A stretch of DNA of 64,000 nt from Sulfitobacter sp. LCG007 (GTDB lineage: Bacteria > Pseudomonadota > Alphaproteobacteria > Rhodobacterales > Rhodobacteraceae): contig NZ_CP161805.1 in NCBI RefSeq assembly GCF_040801785.1, positions 1,488,001 through 1,552,000 on the forward strand. The letters run 5' to 3'. Of the stretch, positions 8,565-17,340 are shown one piece after another. Each line of letters begins with the position of its first letter. The first letter of the stretch is position 1. The translations under genes were made by a program, and so were the position numbers. The notes beneath the pieces are model-generated. The model worked only from the letters and a program-made list of their open reading frames with translations. It searched no databases and had not been told where the DNA came from.

Positions 8565-10985
8565 ATGAAGACCCATGCTCAGGCCGTCGTCATCGGAGGT
8601 GGCGTGATCGGTTGCTCGATCCTCTACCACCTGGTCAAGGGTGGCTGGACGGACGTCGTCCTGCTCGAGCGCAGCGAACTGACCTCGGGCTCGACCTGGC
8701 ATGCGGCGGCAAACATTCACGGGCTGCACGACAGCACCAACATCAGCCGGATCCAGCATTATACCATGGGGCTTTACAAGCGCCTCGAAGCCGAGACCGG
8801 GCAGGGCTGCGGCGTGTTCCAGCCCGGCTCGCTCTACCTCGCACAGACCGAGGCGCGACAGCACCAGCTGCGTCTTCAGGCAGCCAAGGCAAAGCTCTAC
8901 GGGATGAACTTCCACGAGGTCGCGCGCGACGAGGCCGAAAGGCTGCATCCGCTTGTCGACTTCGACGGCATCCGCTGCATCATGTGGGAACCCGAGGGCG
9001 GCAACGTGGATCCGTCCGGAGTCACGAACGCCTATGCGGCGGGCGCGCGGGCCGGCGGGGCGGAAATTGTCCGTTTCTGCCCGGTGACGGCAACCGAGCC
9101 CCAGGCGGACGGATCGTGGATTGTGCGCACGCAACAGGGCGATATCCATACGCAATGGGTGGTGAATGCGGCCGGCCTCTGGGGCCGCGAGGTCGCGGCG
9201 ATGGCGGGGATCAGGCTGCCGCTGCAACCGACCGAACACCAGTATTTCGTGACCGAGACACTTCCCGAAATCGCCGCGCTCGACCGGCGCCTGCCTTCCG
9301 TGGCGGATCGGGACGGAGAGTATTATCTCCGGCAGGAAGGCAAGGGTCTGCTGGTCGGGGCCTACGAGAAGGACATGCGGTTCTGGGCCGAGCAGGGCAC
9401 GCCGCCGGATTTCGGGCACGAGCTTTTCGCGGACGATCTCGACCGCATCGAGCCGAACATGATGCGGGCCATCGACCGGGTTCCGGCGGTGGGGAGGGCG
9501 GGGATCAAGCGCGTGATCAACGGTCCGATGATCTGGTCGCCCGACAGCAACGTCCTGTTCGGTCCGGTCCCGGAACTGCGCAACTACTTCTGCTGCAACG
9601 GGATCATACCGGGCTTCTCCCAGTCGGGCGGCATGGGTCTGCTCGCGGCGGACTGGATCACCACCGGCGAAAGCCGCTACGACATGTTCGCCTGGGACCT
9701 GGCGCGTTTTGGAGACTGGGCGGACGCGGCCTTCACAAGGGCCCGGGTCGGCGATCAGTATACGCACCGGTTCAAGATCCATTTCCCGAACGAGGAACGC
9801 GCCGCCGGACGCCCCGTGCGCACGCGCCCGGTTCATGAGACGCAGAAGGCGCGGGGCGCCGTCTTCGGGCTGAGCTACGGCTGGGAGCATCCCCTTTGGT
9901 TCGCCGATGCGCCCGGTACGCGGGATACGGAAGGTTTCACCCGCCAGAACTGGTGGGAGCCCGTCGGGCGCGAGGCGCGGATGCTTCGCGAGAGGGCGGC
10001 GATCATCGATATCTCGAACTTCGCCAGGTATCTCTGCAAGGGACCGGGGGCAGAGGACTGGCTGAATGCCGTCTTCGCCAATCGCATGCCCGTGGCCTTG
10101 GGACGATCCTGTCTGACGCCGCTGATCGGCGTGCGCGGCGGGATCGCGGGGGATTTCACCGTGACCCGGACGGGGGACGCGGAATACTGGATCATCGGAT
10201 CGGGGATGGCCGAGCGCTATCACCAGCGCTTCTTTCGCGCCGTCCCGTTGCCGGAGGGCACGACATTCGAAAGCCGGACGCTGGAAACCTGCGGCTTCAA
10301 CGTCGCGGGACCAGCATCGCGCGCTCTGTTGCAGGGGCTGACAAATACATCGCTGGCGACGGCGGATTTCCCTTTCATGGCATCCCGGCCGATCGAGATC
10401 GCGGGCGTCCGGGCGCTTGCGCTGCGGGTGTCCTTCACAGGCGATCTGGGCTGGGAGCTGCATTGCGCGACAGAGGATCAGGCGCGGCTCTACGCGGCGC
10501 TCCTGGAGGCCGGAGAGGCGGTTGGCGCCGGTCCTGTCGGCAGCCGGGCGCTGACCAGTCTTCGGATCGAAAAGGGCTATGGCGCGTGGTCGCGCGAGTA
10601 TTCACCGGAATACTGGCCGCAGGAGGTGGGGCTTGAACGCCTTTGCAGGCTCGACAAGGCGTTTCTCAACCGCGACGCCGCAGCCGAGGTGATGGCGAAG
10701 CCGGCACGCGAGCGGCTGGTGACGCTGGCGCTCGATGCGCGTGATACCGATGCATCAAATGCCGATGCCACCGGCGGTGAGCCGATCTTCCGGGACGGGA
10801 GGGGAGTGGGCCGGGTAACGTCAGGCGCCTACGGCTATTTCGTGGATCAAAGCCTTGCGCTCGGCTTCGTGCGCGACTGCGCGCCGGGTGAGACGGTCGA
10901 GGTCATGGTGCTGGGTCGACCGCACCGGGCGGTCATCCTGCCCGAGCCGCCATTCGATCCCTCGGGCGCGCGCCTGCGGGCCTGA
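8565..10985 (+). CDS. FAD-dependent dimethylglycine/sarcosine dehydrogenase-like protein (second copy)
   Basis: An 806-residue paralogue of the protein at 4551-6959. It has GGGVIGCS at 11-18 and SGSTWHAAAN at 41-50 with the same candidate flavin-linking His46. The C-terminal GcvT half begins near residue 440 (MLRERAAIIDISNFARYL) and includes RVSFTGDLGWELHC. The ATG at 8565 is chosen because GGAGG lies 8 bases upstream. It ends 11 bases before the stop of the convergent GNAT gene. Two copies of this fusion within 6 kb suggest a methylated-amine or betaine utilisation locus; different binding residues may mean different substrates. Confidence 0.88.
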   Translation: MKTHAQAVVIGGGVIGCSILYHLVKGGWTDVVLLERSELTSGSTWHAAANIHGLHDSTNISRIQHYTMGLYKRLEAETGQGCGVFQPGSLYLAQTEARQHQLRLQAAKAKLYGMNFHEVARDEAERLHPLVDFDGIRCIMWEPEGGNVDPSGVTNAYAAGARAGGAEIVRFCPVTATEPQADGSWIVRTQQGDIHTQWVVNAAGLWGREVAAMAGIRLPLQPTEHQYFVTETLPEIAALDRRLPSVADRDGEYYLRQEGKGLLVGAYEKDMRFWAEQGTPPDFGHELFADDLDRIEPNMMRAIDRVPAVGRAGIKRVINGPMIWSPDSNVLFGPVPELRNYFCCNGIIPGFSQSGGMGLLAADWITTGESRYDMFAWDLARFGDWADAAFTRARVGDQYTHRFKIHFPNEERAAGRPVRTRPVHETQKARGAVFGLSYGWEHPLWFADAPGTRDTEGFTRQNWWEPVGREARMLRERAAIIDISNFARYLCKGPGAEDWLNAVFANRMPVALGRSCLTPLIGVRGGIAGDFTVTRTGDAEYWIIGSGMAERYHQRFFRAVPLPEGTTFESRTLETCGFNVAGPASRALLQGLTNTSLATADFPFMASRPIEIAGVRALALRVSFTGDLGWELHCATEDQARLYAALLEAGEAVGAGPVGSRALTSLRIEKGYGAWSREYSPEYWPQEVGLERLCRLDKAFLNRDAAAEVMAKPARERLVTLALDARDTDASNADATGGEPIFRDGRGVGRVTSGAYGYFVDQSLALGFVRDCAPGETVEVMVLGRPHRAVILPEPPFDPSGARLRA

Positions 10986-10996
10986 AAAGGCGGACG

Positions 10997-11860
10997 TCAG
11001 CCGAATTCGAAGGTCGTCACCCCGAATATCTTGCGGTGGGTGATGTCCGGAGCGGGGCCGAGGTACATCCGGGCGCAGCCGAAGACCTCGTGCATCCCCC
11101 GCGCGCGCACGAGCGACAGGGCGGCGGGATTGTTCTCGGGCACGTCCAGAAACACCGGCCCCCCGGCGCCATGCGCTGCGAGCTGGTCGAACAGCGCGCC
11201 GGCGGTCTCGGGATTCTCGGCGAAGAGCGGGCCGATCTTGCTGCCCTCGACACATGCCCGGATCACCCCGTAGCCGCGCAGCACCCCCTCGCGCAGGCAG
11301 CCGAGCGCCAGGGCGTCGGGCTGGGAAATCCAGCGGGCGAGGAATTCCGGGCGTCGGGCGGGAAAGCACTGGCGGTCAAGATCCGCGAGCGCGCCGGGCG
11401 GCAGCGTGTCCAGCGCGACGATGCGGTCGTCGGCGGGGCCTCTCGGGGTAATCTCGTCCGCCCTGAAGCGGATATCGCGGTGCGACAGCACGAAGCCGCC
11501 CTTCGCGTAGTAGGGCTGCATGTCGAAGACGCCGTCCATGCCGATGGTCGCACCCGGATCGAGTCTGTCGCGAAGGCGTGCGAGACGGGCATGCCACAGG
11601 CGGTCGCCGAGACCGCGCCGGCGAAACTTCGGACGCACGATGAAGAATCCCATGAATCCGAACGCGCCCTGATAGGCGGTGATCGCGCCGCCGCCGACGA
11701 GTTCTCCCTCGAACTCGGCGGCGATGAACGCGTCGCGATCGCTTGCCCAGAAGAGCTCGGCATCATGCCGGCCGGGATTCCATCCTTCGGCGGCGGCCCA
11801 GCCCACAAGGGTGTCGACCTCCGCCCGGGACATCTGACGGATCAGCAGCCTGTCTTGCAT
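10997..11860 (-). CDS. Tandem GNAT-family N-acetyltransferase
   Basis: A 287-residue cytoplasmic protein with two GNAT-like halves. The first carries FFIVRPKFRRRGLGDRLW near residues 72-89, the acetyl-CoA pyrophosphate loop (R-x-x-G-x-G/A type). The second half begins near residue 165 and has a degenerate fold with FLDVPENNPAALSLVRARGM. This arrangement matches proteins annotated as GNAT with a C-terminal acetyltransferase-18 domain. The substrate is unknown. It is convergent with the second dehydrogenase gene. The GNAT assignment is firm; the role is open. Confidence 0.85.
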   Translation of the reverse strand: MQDRLLIRQMSRAEVDTLVGWAAAEGWNPGRHDAELFWASDRDAFIAAEFEGELVGGGAITAYQGAFGFMGFFIVRPKFRRRGLGDRLWHARLARLRDRLDPGATIGMDGVFDMQPYYAKGGFVLSHRDIRFRADEITPRGPADDRIVALDTLPPGALADLDRQCFPARRPEFLARWISQPDALALGCLREGVLRGYGVIRACVEGSKIGPLFAENPETAGALFDQLAAHGAGGPVFLDVPENNPAALSLVRARGMHEVFGCARMYLGPAPDITHRKIFGVTTFEFG

Positions 11861-11941
11861 CGCGTGCGTCTCTTGCGAAGTTTCGCTGTGGCGAGCATAG
11901 CGCCTCAGGGCCGGCGCCGGAAAGGGCCGCGACTTGGTGTC

Positions 11942-12553
11942 TCAGCGGCGCGCCCCGTGCGGGCGCGACCATATCCGCAGGTCGACAAACGCCTTGATAC
12001 ACGCCGCGACGGTCAGGATGCAGAGCGCGGTCTTGGTCGCGGTGCCCATCGTGCCGACGATCAGCATGGCATGCAGGACGCTGCCGAGAACCGCCGCCAG
12101 CGCCACCGTGGCGTGGGCGCGCCGCCAGACCATCGGGCGCAGAGGCAACCGGCGGCGGAACGCGGCAAGCAGCGCCGCCGCAACAAGCGCGGCCAGCGCT
12201 ATCACACCCCAGTCGGAGAAGGGCGTCGGAGAGCGGAAGAGAAGGGCGTCGATCACGTCCGGCGGACTGGTCAGCCAAAGTCCGGCCACATGCAGAACGA
12301 CGCTCAGCAACAGCATGGCGCCGACCGCGCGGTGCAGCCGCCGTCCGGGCCCGCCCTTCAGCCCCGGAAGAAGTCCCGCGGCCAGAATGGGCTGCAGGAA
12401 AAGCAGGGACATCCCGACGATACCCGCGAAACCGGCAGCGATGTAGACGGGACCGCGCCATTCCAGAAGCGGGCTCGCGGCGGCCACCGCCAGCGGAAGG
12501 GCGATGGCCAGACCCGCCGCGGCCCAGATCAGGATCGCGCGCAGACGCGCCAA
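11942..12553 (-). CDS. Ferric-reductase-like/cytochrome b561-type transmembrane protein
   Basis: A 203-residue membrane protein with about six hydrophobic segments. Paired histidines suit b-haem ligation: RRLHRAVGAMLLLSVVLHVAG and later RRAHATVALAAVLGSVLHAML, each with two histidines about 13-14 residues apart in one helix. This is the pattern of ferric-reductase-like (MsrQ/FRE) membrane domains. There is no soluble FAD/NAD domain, so it is probably an electron-transfer membrane subunit. It starts only 3 bases after the stop of the Tat-exported protein at 12557-13051, implying co-translation and joint function. Confidence 0.8.
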   Translation of the reverse strand: MARLRAILIWAAAGLAIALPLAVAAASPLLEWRGPVYIAAGFAGIVGMSLLFLQPILAAGLLPGLKGGPGRRLHRAVGAMLLLSVVLHVAGLWLTSPPDVIDALLFRSPTPFSDWGVIALAALVAAALLAAFRRRLPLRPMVWRRAHATVALAAVLGSVLHAMLIVGTMGTATKTALCILTVAACIKAFVDLRIWSRPHGARR

Positions 12554-12556
12554 GCC

Positions 12557-13051
12557 TCAGGCCGGTTGCAGAACGAAATCCGCGCTGAGACGAGTGTCGC
12601 GCGGGCTTCGCATGACCGGGCGCAGGAAGACGGTCTCGAAATCGCCGCTGTCATAGGCAAGATGCGCGTGCGGTTGACCAAAGGCCGGAACGATCTGCGG
12701 CATCTCGAGCCGATAGGTGCCGTCCGCCTGCGTCAGCGTCGCACCATGGCTCTGCGGATCGCGTTCCTGCCCTTCGGTGGTGTGGGCCCAGATCTGGATG
12801 CGTATGCCCCCGAGCGGCGCACCGTCGCCCGCGCGACGCACGCTGCCCGACATCCAGAACCCGCCGCCGCCGATGCGTTCGACGATGGGTGCGCCGGGGC
12901 GGTAGTTATTTGCACCGCCGCGCATGCTCGGCGTCGGCGCCAGCCCCTTCGCGCGGGCGGGAACCGAGAAACCGGCGCCGCAAAGCGCTACGGCGGTGAA
13001 GACCGCTCCCTGCGCGATGAAGCGGCGGCGGCTGATCGGAAAGGCTGTCAT
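12557..13051 (-). CDS. Tat-exported intradiol-dioxygenase-fold protein
   Basis: A 164-residue protein beginning MTAFPISRRRFIAQGAVF, a twin-arginine signal with cleavage likely after VPARA. The mature part contains an intradiol dioxygenase-like beta core: GGIRIQIWAHTTEGQ, then QADGTYRLEMPQI and QPHAHLAYD. The two-histidine PHAHL region is present, but the tyrosine normally found after the WHA-(N/D)-x-x-G element is not obvious, so ring cleavage is doubtful. The ATG at 13051 is chosen because GGGAG is 8 bases upstream. It is tightly coupled to the haem-type membrane protein downstream, so a periplasmic redox role is possible. Confidence 0.72.
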   Translation of the reverse strand: MTAFPISRRRFIAQGAVFTAVALCGAGFSVPARAKGLAPTPSMRGGANNYRPGAPIVERIGGGGFWMSGSVRRAGDGAPLGGIRIQIWAHTTEGQERDPQSHGATLTQADGTYRLEMPQIVPAFGQPHAHLAYDSGDFETVFLRPVMRSPRDTRLSADFVLQPA

Positions 13052-13191
13052 TCCCATTTCTCCCGTGATCGCGAAATCCTCGGGGCGGCTTCCAGCATCC
13101 TGCGACAAATCACGCCCCCCTGCACCTATTATGGCGCTCTCGTCGCGCGGGAAAACAGGGCGCACGGCATCGTGATGCCAGCGACGCGGGA

Positions 13192-14499
13192 TCAGAGGGG
13201 GCGTATCTTGAGCTTGGTGATACGGTTGCCCTCGCGTTCGCAGACCTCGAAACGGAAACCGTGAAAGGAAAAGACCTGCCCGGCGGTCGGGATCATCTGC
13301 GCGTCATGGATCACAAGACCCGCCACGGTATTGGCCTCCTCGTCGGGCAGCGACCAGTCCGTCGCCCGGTTCAGGTCGCGGATCGTCATCGCTCCGTCCA
13401 CGATGTAGTGCCCGGCTTCGTCGGCGGTGAGGCTGTCCTCCTCCTCGGGGTCGAATTCGTCGGTGATGGCGCCCACGATCTCCTCGAGAATGTCCTCGAG
13501 CGTGATCAGCCCCTGCAGCGAGCCGTATTCGTCGACCACAAGCGCGAAATGGGTCCGCCGGCGCAGGAACTGGCGCATCTGCTCGTCAAGCGTCGACGTC
13601 TCGGGCACGAAATAGGGCTTCATAGCCACGTCGGTGATCTTGAACTTGCGCAGCTTGCGCGCGTCGCCTTCGGGTCCGCCGATGATCTTGTACATCGCCC
13701 TGAGAAGGTCCTTGGCGTGGATCACGCCGATGATGTTCTCCTGTTCGCCCCGGAACACCGGCAGGCGGGTATGGTTGGACTGGAGGCACTGGTCGAGGAT
13801 CTTCTGGGGCTCCTCGTCCGCGTCGATCATCTCGATGGAAGACCGGTGGAGCATGATCTCCTCGACCGTCCGGTCGCCCAGGTCCAGCGCCCCGAGGATG
13901 CGGTCCCGATCCTCCTTTTCGACCACACCCTCGGAATGTCCGAGTTGCAGGGCGCCCGCGATTTCTTCGCGTACCGCAAGAACCGAGGTGTCGGGGTCGA
14001 TTGCAACGCCGAAAAGGCGCAGCACCCCGCGCACCAGCAGGCGGACCGCCGAAACGATGGGCGACAGCACGGCGATGATGAGCTGGATCGGGCGCGAGAC
14101 CAGCGATGCGGCCGTCTCGGCGTTGGTGATCGCATAGGTCTTCGGCAGCACCTCGGCAAAGATCAGGACGAGCAGCGTCATCACGAGGGTGGCGATCGCC
14201 ACGCCACTGTCGCCGACGGCGCGGGTGAAAAGCGCCGTGGCCAGCGAGGTCGCCAGGATGTTGACGAGGTTGTTGCCCAGCAGCACCGATCCGATCAGAC
14301 GCTCGTTGTCCTCGGTGATCTTCAGCGCCCGGTCGGCCCCGCCCGAACCCTTGTCGGCAAGGGCACGCAGCTTGCCGCGCGACGCGGCGGTCAGCGCGGT
14401 CTCGGAACCCGAGAAGAACGCGGACATCACGAGCAGAAGAAGGATCACGGCGCAGGTGATCCAGAAGGAACTGTCGTAGATTTCGGGAACGGTTTCCAT
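13192..14499 (-). CDS. CNNM/CorC-HlyC family protein with CBS pair
   Basis: A 435-residue membrane protein of the hemolysin-C/CorC family linked to magnesium and cobalt transport or homeostasis. An N-terminal CNNM/DUF21 domain with four hydrophobic segments contains SAFFSGSETALTAASR and LLGNNLVNILATSLAT. A CBS domain pair follows (about residues 210-340; TRLPVFRGEQENIIGVIHAKDLL and HFALVVDEYGSLQGLITLEDILEEIVG), then a C-terminal CorC_HlyC domain (GMTIRDLNR-like and TVAGLVIH). A GTG three codons upstream (14508) is an equal alternative start; neither has a clear ribosome site. Confidence 0.9.
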   Translation of the reverse strand: METVPEIYDSSFWITCAVILLLLVMSAFFSGSETALTAASRGKLRALADKGSGGADRALKITEDNERLIGSVLLGNNLVNILATSLATALFTRAVGDSGVAIATLVMTLLVLIFAEVLPKTYAITNAETAASLVSRPIQLIIAVLSPIVSAVRLLVRGVLRLFGVAIDPDTSVLAVREEIAGALQLGHSEGVVEKEDRDRILGALDLGDRTVEEIMLHRSSIEMIDADEEPQKILDQCLQSNHTRLPVFRGEQENIIGVIHAKDLLRAMYKIIGGPEGDARKLRKFKITDVAMKPYFVPETSTLDEQMRQFLRRRTHFALVVDEYGSLQGLITLEDILEEIVGAITDEFDPEEEDSLTADEAGHYIVDGAMTIRDLNRATDWSLPDEEANTVAGLVIHDAQMIPTAGQVFSFHGFRFEVCEREGNRITKLKIRPL

Positions 14500-14610
14500 T
14501 GTCGTCACGGTTGTGGGGTCAGGCCAGCGTTATGGTCTCGCCGGGCGCTGCATTCAAGTGTCGCGGGTAGGTTGCGTAGCGCAGGGGCGGAAAAATCGGT
14601 CATGCGCAGG

Positions 14611-15573
14611 CTAACGGCGGTCGGAAGCGGCGGGTTTTCCGCTGCCTGCTGCCCGCGCAAGCGGATGATGGTTCAGCACCAGGTCCGACAGGCGCTCTTG
14701 CAGGACATGCGTATAGATTTCCGTCGTCGCGACATCCGCATGGCCGAGCAGGGTCTGGATCGAGCGCAGATCGGCGCCGCGCGCCAGCAGATGCGTGGCG
14801 AAGGCATGACGCAGCGTGTGCGGTGTCACCTTGTCGGGCGCGACCCCGCCCGCCACGGCGAGTTCCTTTATCAGCAGGTAGAAGCGATGCCGGGTCAGAT
14901 GTCCCTGGGCGCCGCGCGAGGGAAACAGGAAGCGCGAGACCGGCTTGCCCTTCAGCCTGGCGCCTTCCTCGGCCGCGTCGCGCAGGGCGAGCCAGCCGGA
15001 CAGCGCCTCGCGCGCCGGGGGCGACAGCGGCACCATGCGCTCCTTGCCGCCCTTGCCGAGGATCAGCAGCATCCGCGGATCGCCGCGCGCCGCGCTCACC
15101 GGAAGGCCGACAAGTTCGCTGACGCGCATTCCCGTCGCGTAGAGCAGTTCGAGCATGCAGGTGTTGCGTGCCGTGTCGGCCGCCGTGCGGCCAGAGCCGC
15201 GCGCCGCTTCCAGCAGCCGTTCGACCTCGTCCTCGGACAATGTCCTGGGCAAGCGCTTCTCGCGTCCGGGCCCCGAGATCTGGATCGCCGGATTGTCGGC
15301 GCGCCAGCCTTCCTCGAAGGCAAAGCGGTAAAGCTGCTTTATCGCCGAAAGCCGCCGCGCCCGGGTGGACCGCGCCAGCCCCTGCGCGTCGCAATGGACG
15401 ATGTAGGCCTCGACATCCTCGCGCGCGAGCCCTTCGAAATCCTGGTTTCTCGCCGCCATCCACGCCGCGAGATCCTGCAGGTCGCGACCATAGGCCAGCA
15501 AGGTGTTCCGCGCCGCCCCCAGTTCGGCGGCCTGGGCTTCGAGAAAGGCCGAGATCCAGCTGTCGGCGTTCAT
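14611..15573 (-). CDS. xerD: Tyrosine recombinase XerD
   Basis: A 320-residue site-specific tyrosine recombinase that, with XerC, resolves chromosome dimers at dif. It has an N-terminal SAM-like core-binding domain (residues 1-85) and the full catalytic set: Arg150 in TGMRVSE, Lys174 in GKGGKERMVP, His252 and Arg255 in HTLRHAFATH, His278 in LGHAD and the nucleophile Tyr287 in TEIYTHV. Length and order match XerD. The start overlaps the stop of the upstream secreted-protein gene by four bases (ATGA). No XerC is present here. The chromosomal context argues against it being a mobile-element integrase. Confidence 0.92.
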   Translation of the reverse strand: MNADSWISAFLEAQAAELGAARNTLLAYGRDLQDLAAWMAARNQDFEGLAREDVEAYIVHCDAQGLARSTRARRLSAIKQLYRFAFEEGWRADNPAIQISGPGREKRLPRTLSEDEVERLLEAARGSGRTAADTARNTCMLELLYATGMRVSELVGLPVSAARGDPRMLLILGKGGKERMVPLSPPAREALSGWLALRDAAEEGARLKGKPVSRFLFPSRGAQGHLTRHRFYLLIKELAVAGGVAPDKVTPHTLRHAFATHLLARGADLRSIQTLLGHADVATTEIYTHVLQERLSDLVLNHHPLARAAGSGKPAASDRR

Positions 15574-17120
15574 CCGCGCAGCCTTTCGAGAAGCACGATC
15601 TCGAGACCGGCGCGCCGGGCCGTGTCTTCGAGGCCGAGCTTGCGCAGGGTGCCGATGGCATTCCCAAGCGCCTTGGTATCGCCGTTCGTGCCCTCCGCAA
15701 GCACGCGGAGCGTTCTGAGGATGGCCTCTCCGAGTTTCCCCTCGCCGGCCATGCGGACCAGCGCCGGATCGACCGCCCGGTCCTCGAATCCGTTCTGGAT
15801 CGCCTCCGTCACCGGATCATCGACGCGCAGGCCGGACATGTGCCCGAGCGCGATGCCCTGCGCAACGGGCTCCTGGCGGATGCCGTCATCCTGCGCGGCC
15901 TGTTCGTATCCCGATGAGAGCATGCGCATGTGATAGGCGATGCGAAGGCTTTCGCCCTCGAGCGTCATGGCTGCGAGCCTGCCCGCGTAGAGTTCGGAAA
16001 AGGATGTCTCGAGCCCTGCCTCCCGCATTGCCGACCAGGCCGGGGGAAGCGTCTTGGACACGGCATCGGCCGAATTGGTCGACAGAGCGGTGTCGAATTG
16101 CTGCAGGGCTTCCACGCGGTCCCAGATGCCGCCCGAGGCGGCGGGCAGGCGCGCGGTGTAGATCCCGAGAAGCCGGTTGTCGGGCAGGGCGCCCGTGCGG
16201 GTAAGCCGTTCAGCCGCCTCGAGCTGGGCCTTCCAGCCCGCGAGATCGCGCAGATCCGCCACGGCATAGGCGCGCGGCAGGCTGCCGGTCGGCAATGCCT
16301 CTCCGATGGTTTCATGCAGGCGGAATTTCAGGGGCGTGATGGTGGCGGGCGGGGGAATGGGGGGCGCGTTCTCGTAGAGGTCGGGGTTGAGGAACCGGTC
16401 GAGCAGAGCGGCCTCGGTCGCATCTATCGCCCCCGTCGCGCGGCCGGTCTCGTAAAGCAGTGCCGCCGTGGACCAGTCGCCGGTGCGGGCGGTGCAGAAA
16501 ACGTTGTGGGCAAGCGACGGGGCGAGCTGGCGATAGGCCACCAGCAATTCGCAGGCGGCATCCTCGTCGCCGGTCAGCAGGGCGGTGTCCATGTAGGCCG
16601 TGAAATGCGCCTCGTCCCGCGTCGGCCCGGCCAGTTCGATCAGCGCGAGCGCCGGCTCGAGCGCGCCGAAACGCACCAGCGTATGCACCCGGGCAAGCGT
16701 GAAGACATCCGTGCCGCCGGCATCCCCGCGCGGCCCGACGGCCTCGCTCAGCAGCACCGTATAGAGCAGCGCCTGCGCGGCCGGAAGGTCGAGATCGGGC
16801 AGGGTGTCGAGAAGCCGGGCGAGCGTCGTCGCATCGCTCTTGCGCCACAGATCGACCGGCAGGCCCGTGACGTCCGTGGGCACGAGACCGAGTTGCCTGA
16901 GCCCGGACTCGGCCAGCATCTGCGTCTGTACCTCGGGAACCCGGCCGGACCGGGTCACGGGAGGCTCGCTTGGCGCCGGCAATGCGACCGGGACCGCGCC
17001 CGCCGCGTTTCGTTCCAGCCAGTCGATCGCCGACAGGGGCGGCTCCTGCGCCATTACCGCGCCGGGCAAGAGGGCGAAGAGTACGGTCCTCAGCAGAATT
17101 CTACCGGCGTCAATTCTCAT
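15570..17120 (-). CDS. Conserved secreted protein upstream of xerD, function unknown
   Basis: A 516-residue protein with an N-terminal export signal (MRIDAGRILLRTVLFALLPGAVMAQ, cleavage likely after VMA). The rest is mostly helical, leucine/alanine-rich and lacks obvious catalytic motifs; helical pairs around residues 130-230 look repeat-like, as in alpha-solenoids. I do not recognise a named family. It overlaps both its neighbours: 11 bases with the 49-residue membrane gene upstream and 4 bases with xerD downstream, so the three appear to be one operon. A cell-envelope role alongside dimer resolution is conceivable but only inferred. Confidence 0.82.
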   Translation of the reverse strand: MRIDAGRILLRTVLFALLPGAVMAQEPPLSAIDWLERNAAGAVPVALPAPSEPPVTRSGRVPEVQTQMLAESGLRQLGLVPTDVTGLPVDLWRKSDATTLARLLDTLPDLDLPAAQALLYTVLLSEAVGPRGDAGGTDVFTLARVHTLVRFGALEPALALIELAGPTRDEAHFTAYMDTALLTGDEDAACELLVAYRQLAPSLAHNVFCTARTGDWSTAALLYETGRATGAIDATEAALLDRFLNPDLYENAPPIPPPATITPLKFRLHETIGEALPTGSLPRAYAVADLRDLAGWKAQLEAAERLTRTGALPDNRLLGIYTARLPAASGGIWDRVEALQQFDTALSTNSADAVSKTLPPAWSAMREAGLETSFSELYAGRLAAMTLEGESLRIAYHMRMLSSGYEQAAQDDGIRQEPVAQGIALGHMSGLRVDDPVTEAIQNGFEDRAVDPALVRMAGEGKLGEAILRTLRVLAEGTNGDTKALGNAIGTLRKLGLEDTARRAGLEIVLLERLRG

Positions 17121-17259
17121 CTAGGATCACGGGCACCCTTGTCTCTTGCTGCGGCGCGGAAAAGTCGGCGCCGAAGAACGGCCCGACATAGGCGTATCCG
17201 ACGAGAGCGACGAAAGCCAGAATCAATAGAAATAGCAACAGCTTGAACAGCCGACCCAT
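17110..17259 (-). CDS. 49-residue single-pass membrane protein
   Basis: ATG at 17259 opens MGRLFKLLLFLLILAFVALV, one strong transmembrane helix (about residues 5-26), followed by a short tail GYAYVGPFFGAD and a polar end EETRVPVILDEN-like. The stop TGA at 17110-17112 lies inside the next gene's first codons, an 11-base overlap that implies translational coupling to the secreted protein. It is a plausible membrane partner of that protein and resembles short proteins I associate with rhodobacterial xerD loci. It is too short for similarity alone to give a function. Divergent from aroK. Confidence 0.68.
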   Translation of the reverse strand: MGRLFKLLLFLLILAFVALVGYAYVGPFFGADFSAPQQETRVPVILDEN

Positions 17260-17340
17260 GTTTTGCTCTGCCTCTTTTCACCCGTGTTTTGAGCAAGATA
17301 TATATGGCCTTTCCGGCAATATCACGTCATTCAGCAAGTT

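Noticed and set aside
8271-10463. 730-codon minus-strand frame
   Set aside because: Antisense of the second demethylating dehydrogenase; no ribosome site and no family similarity.
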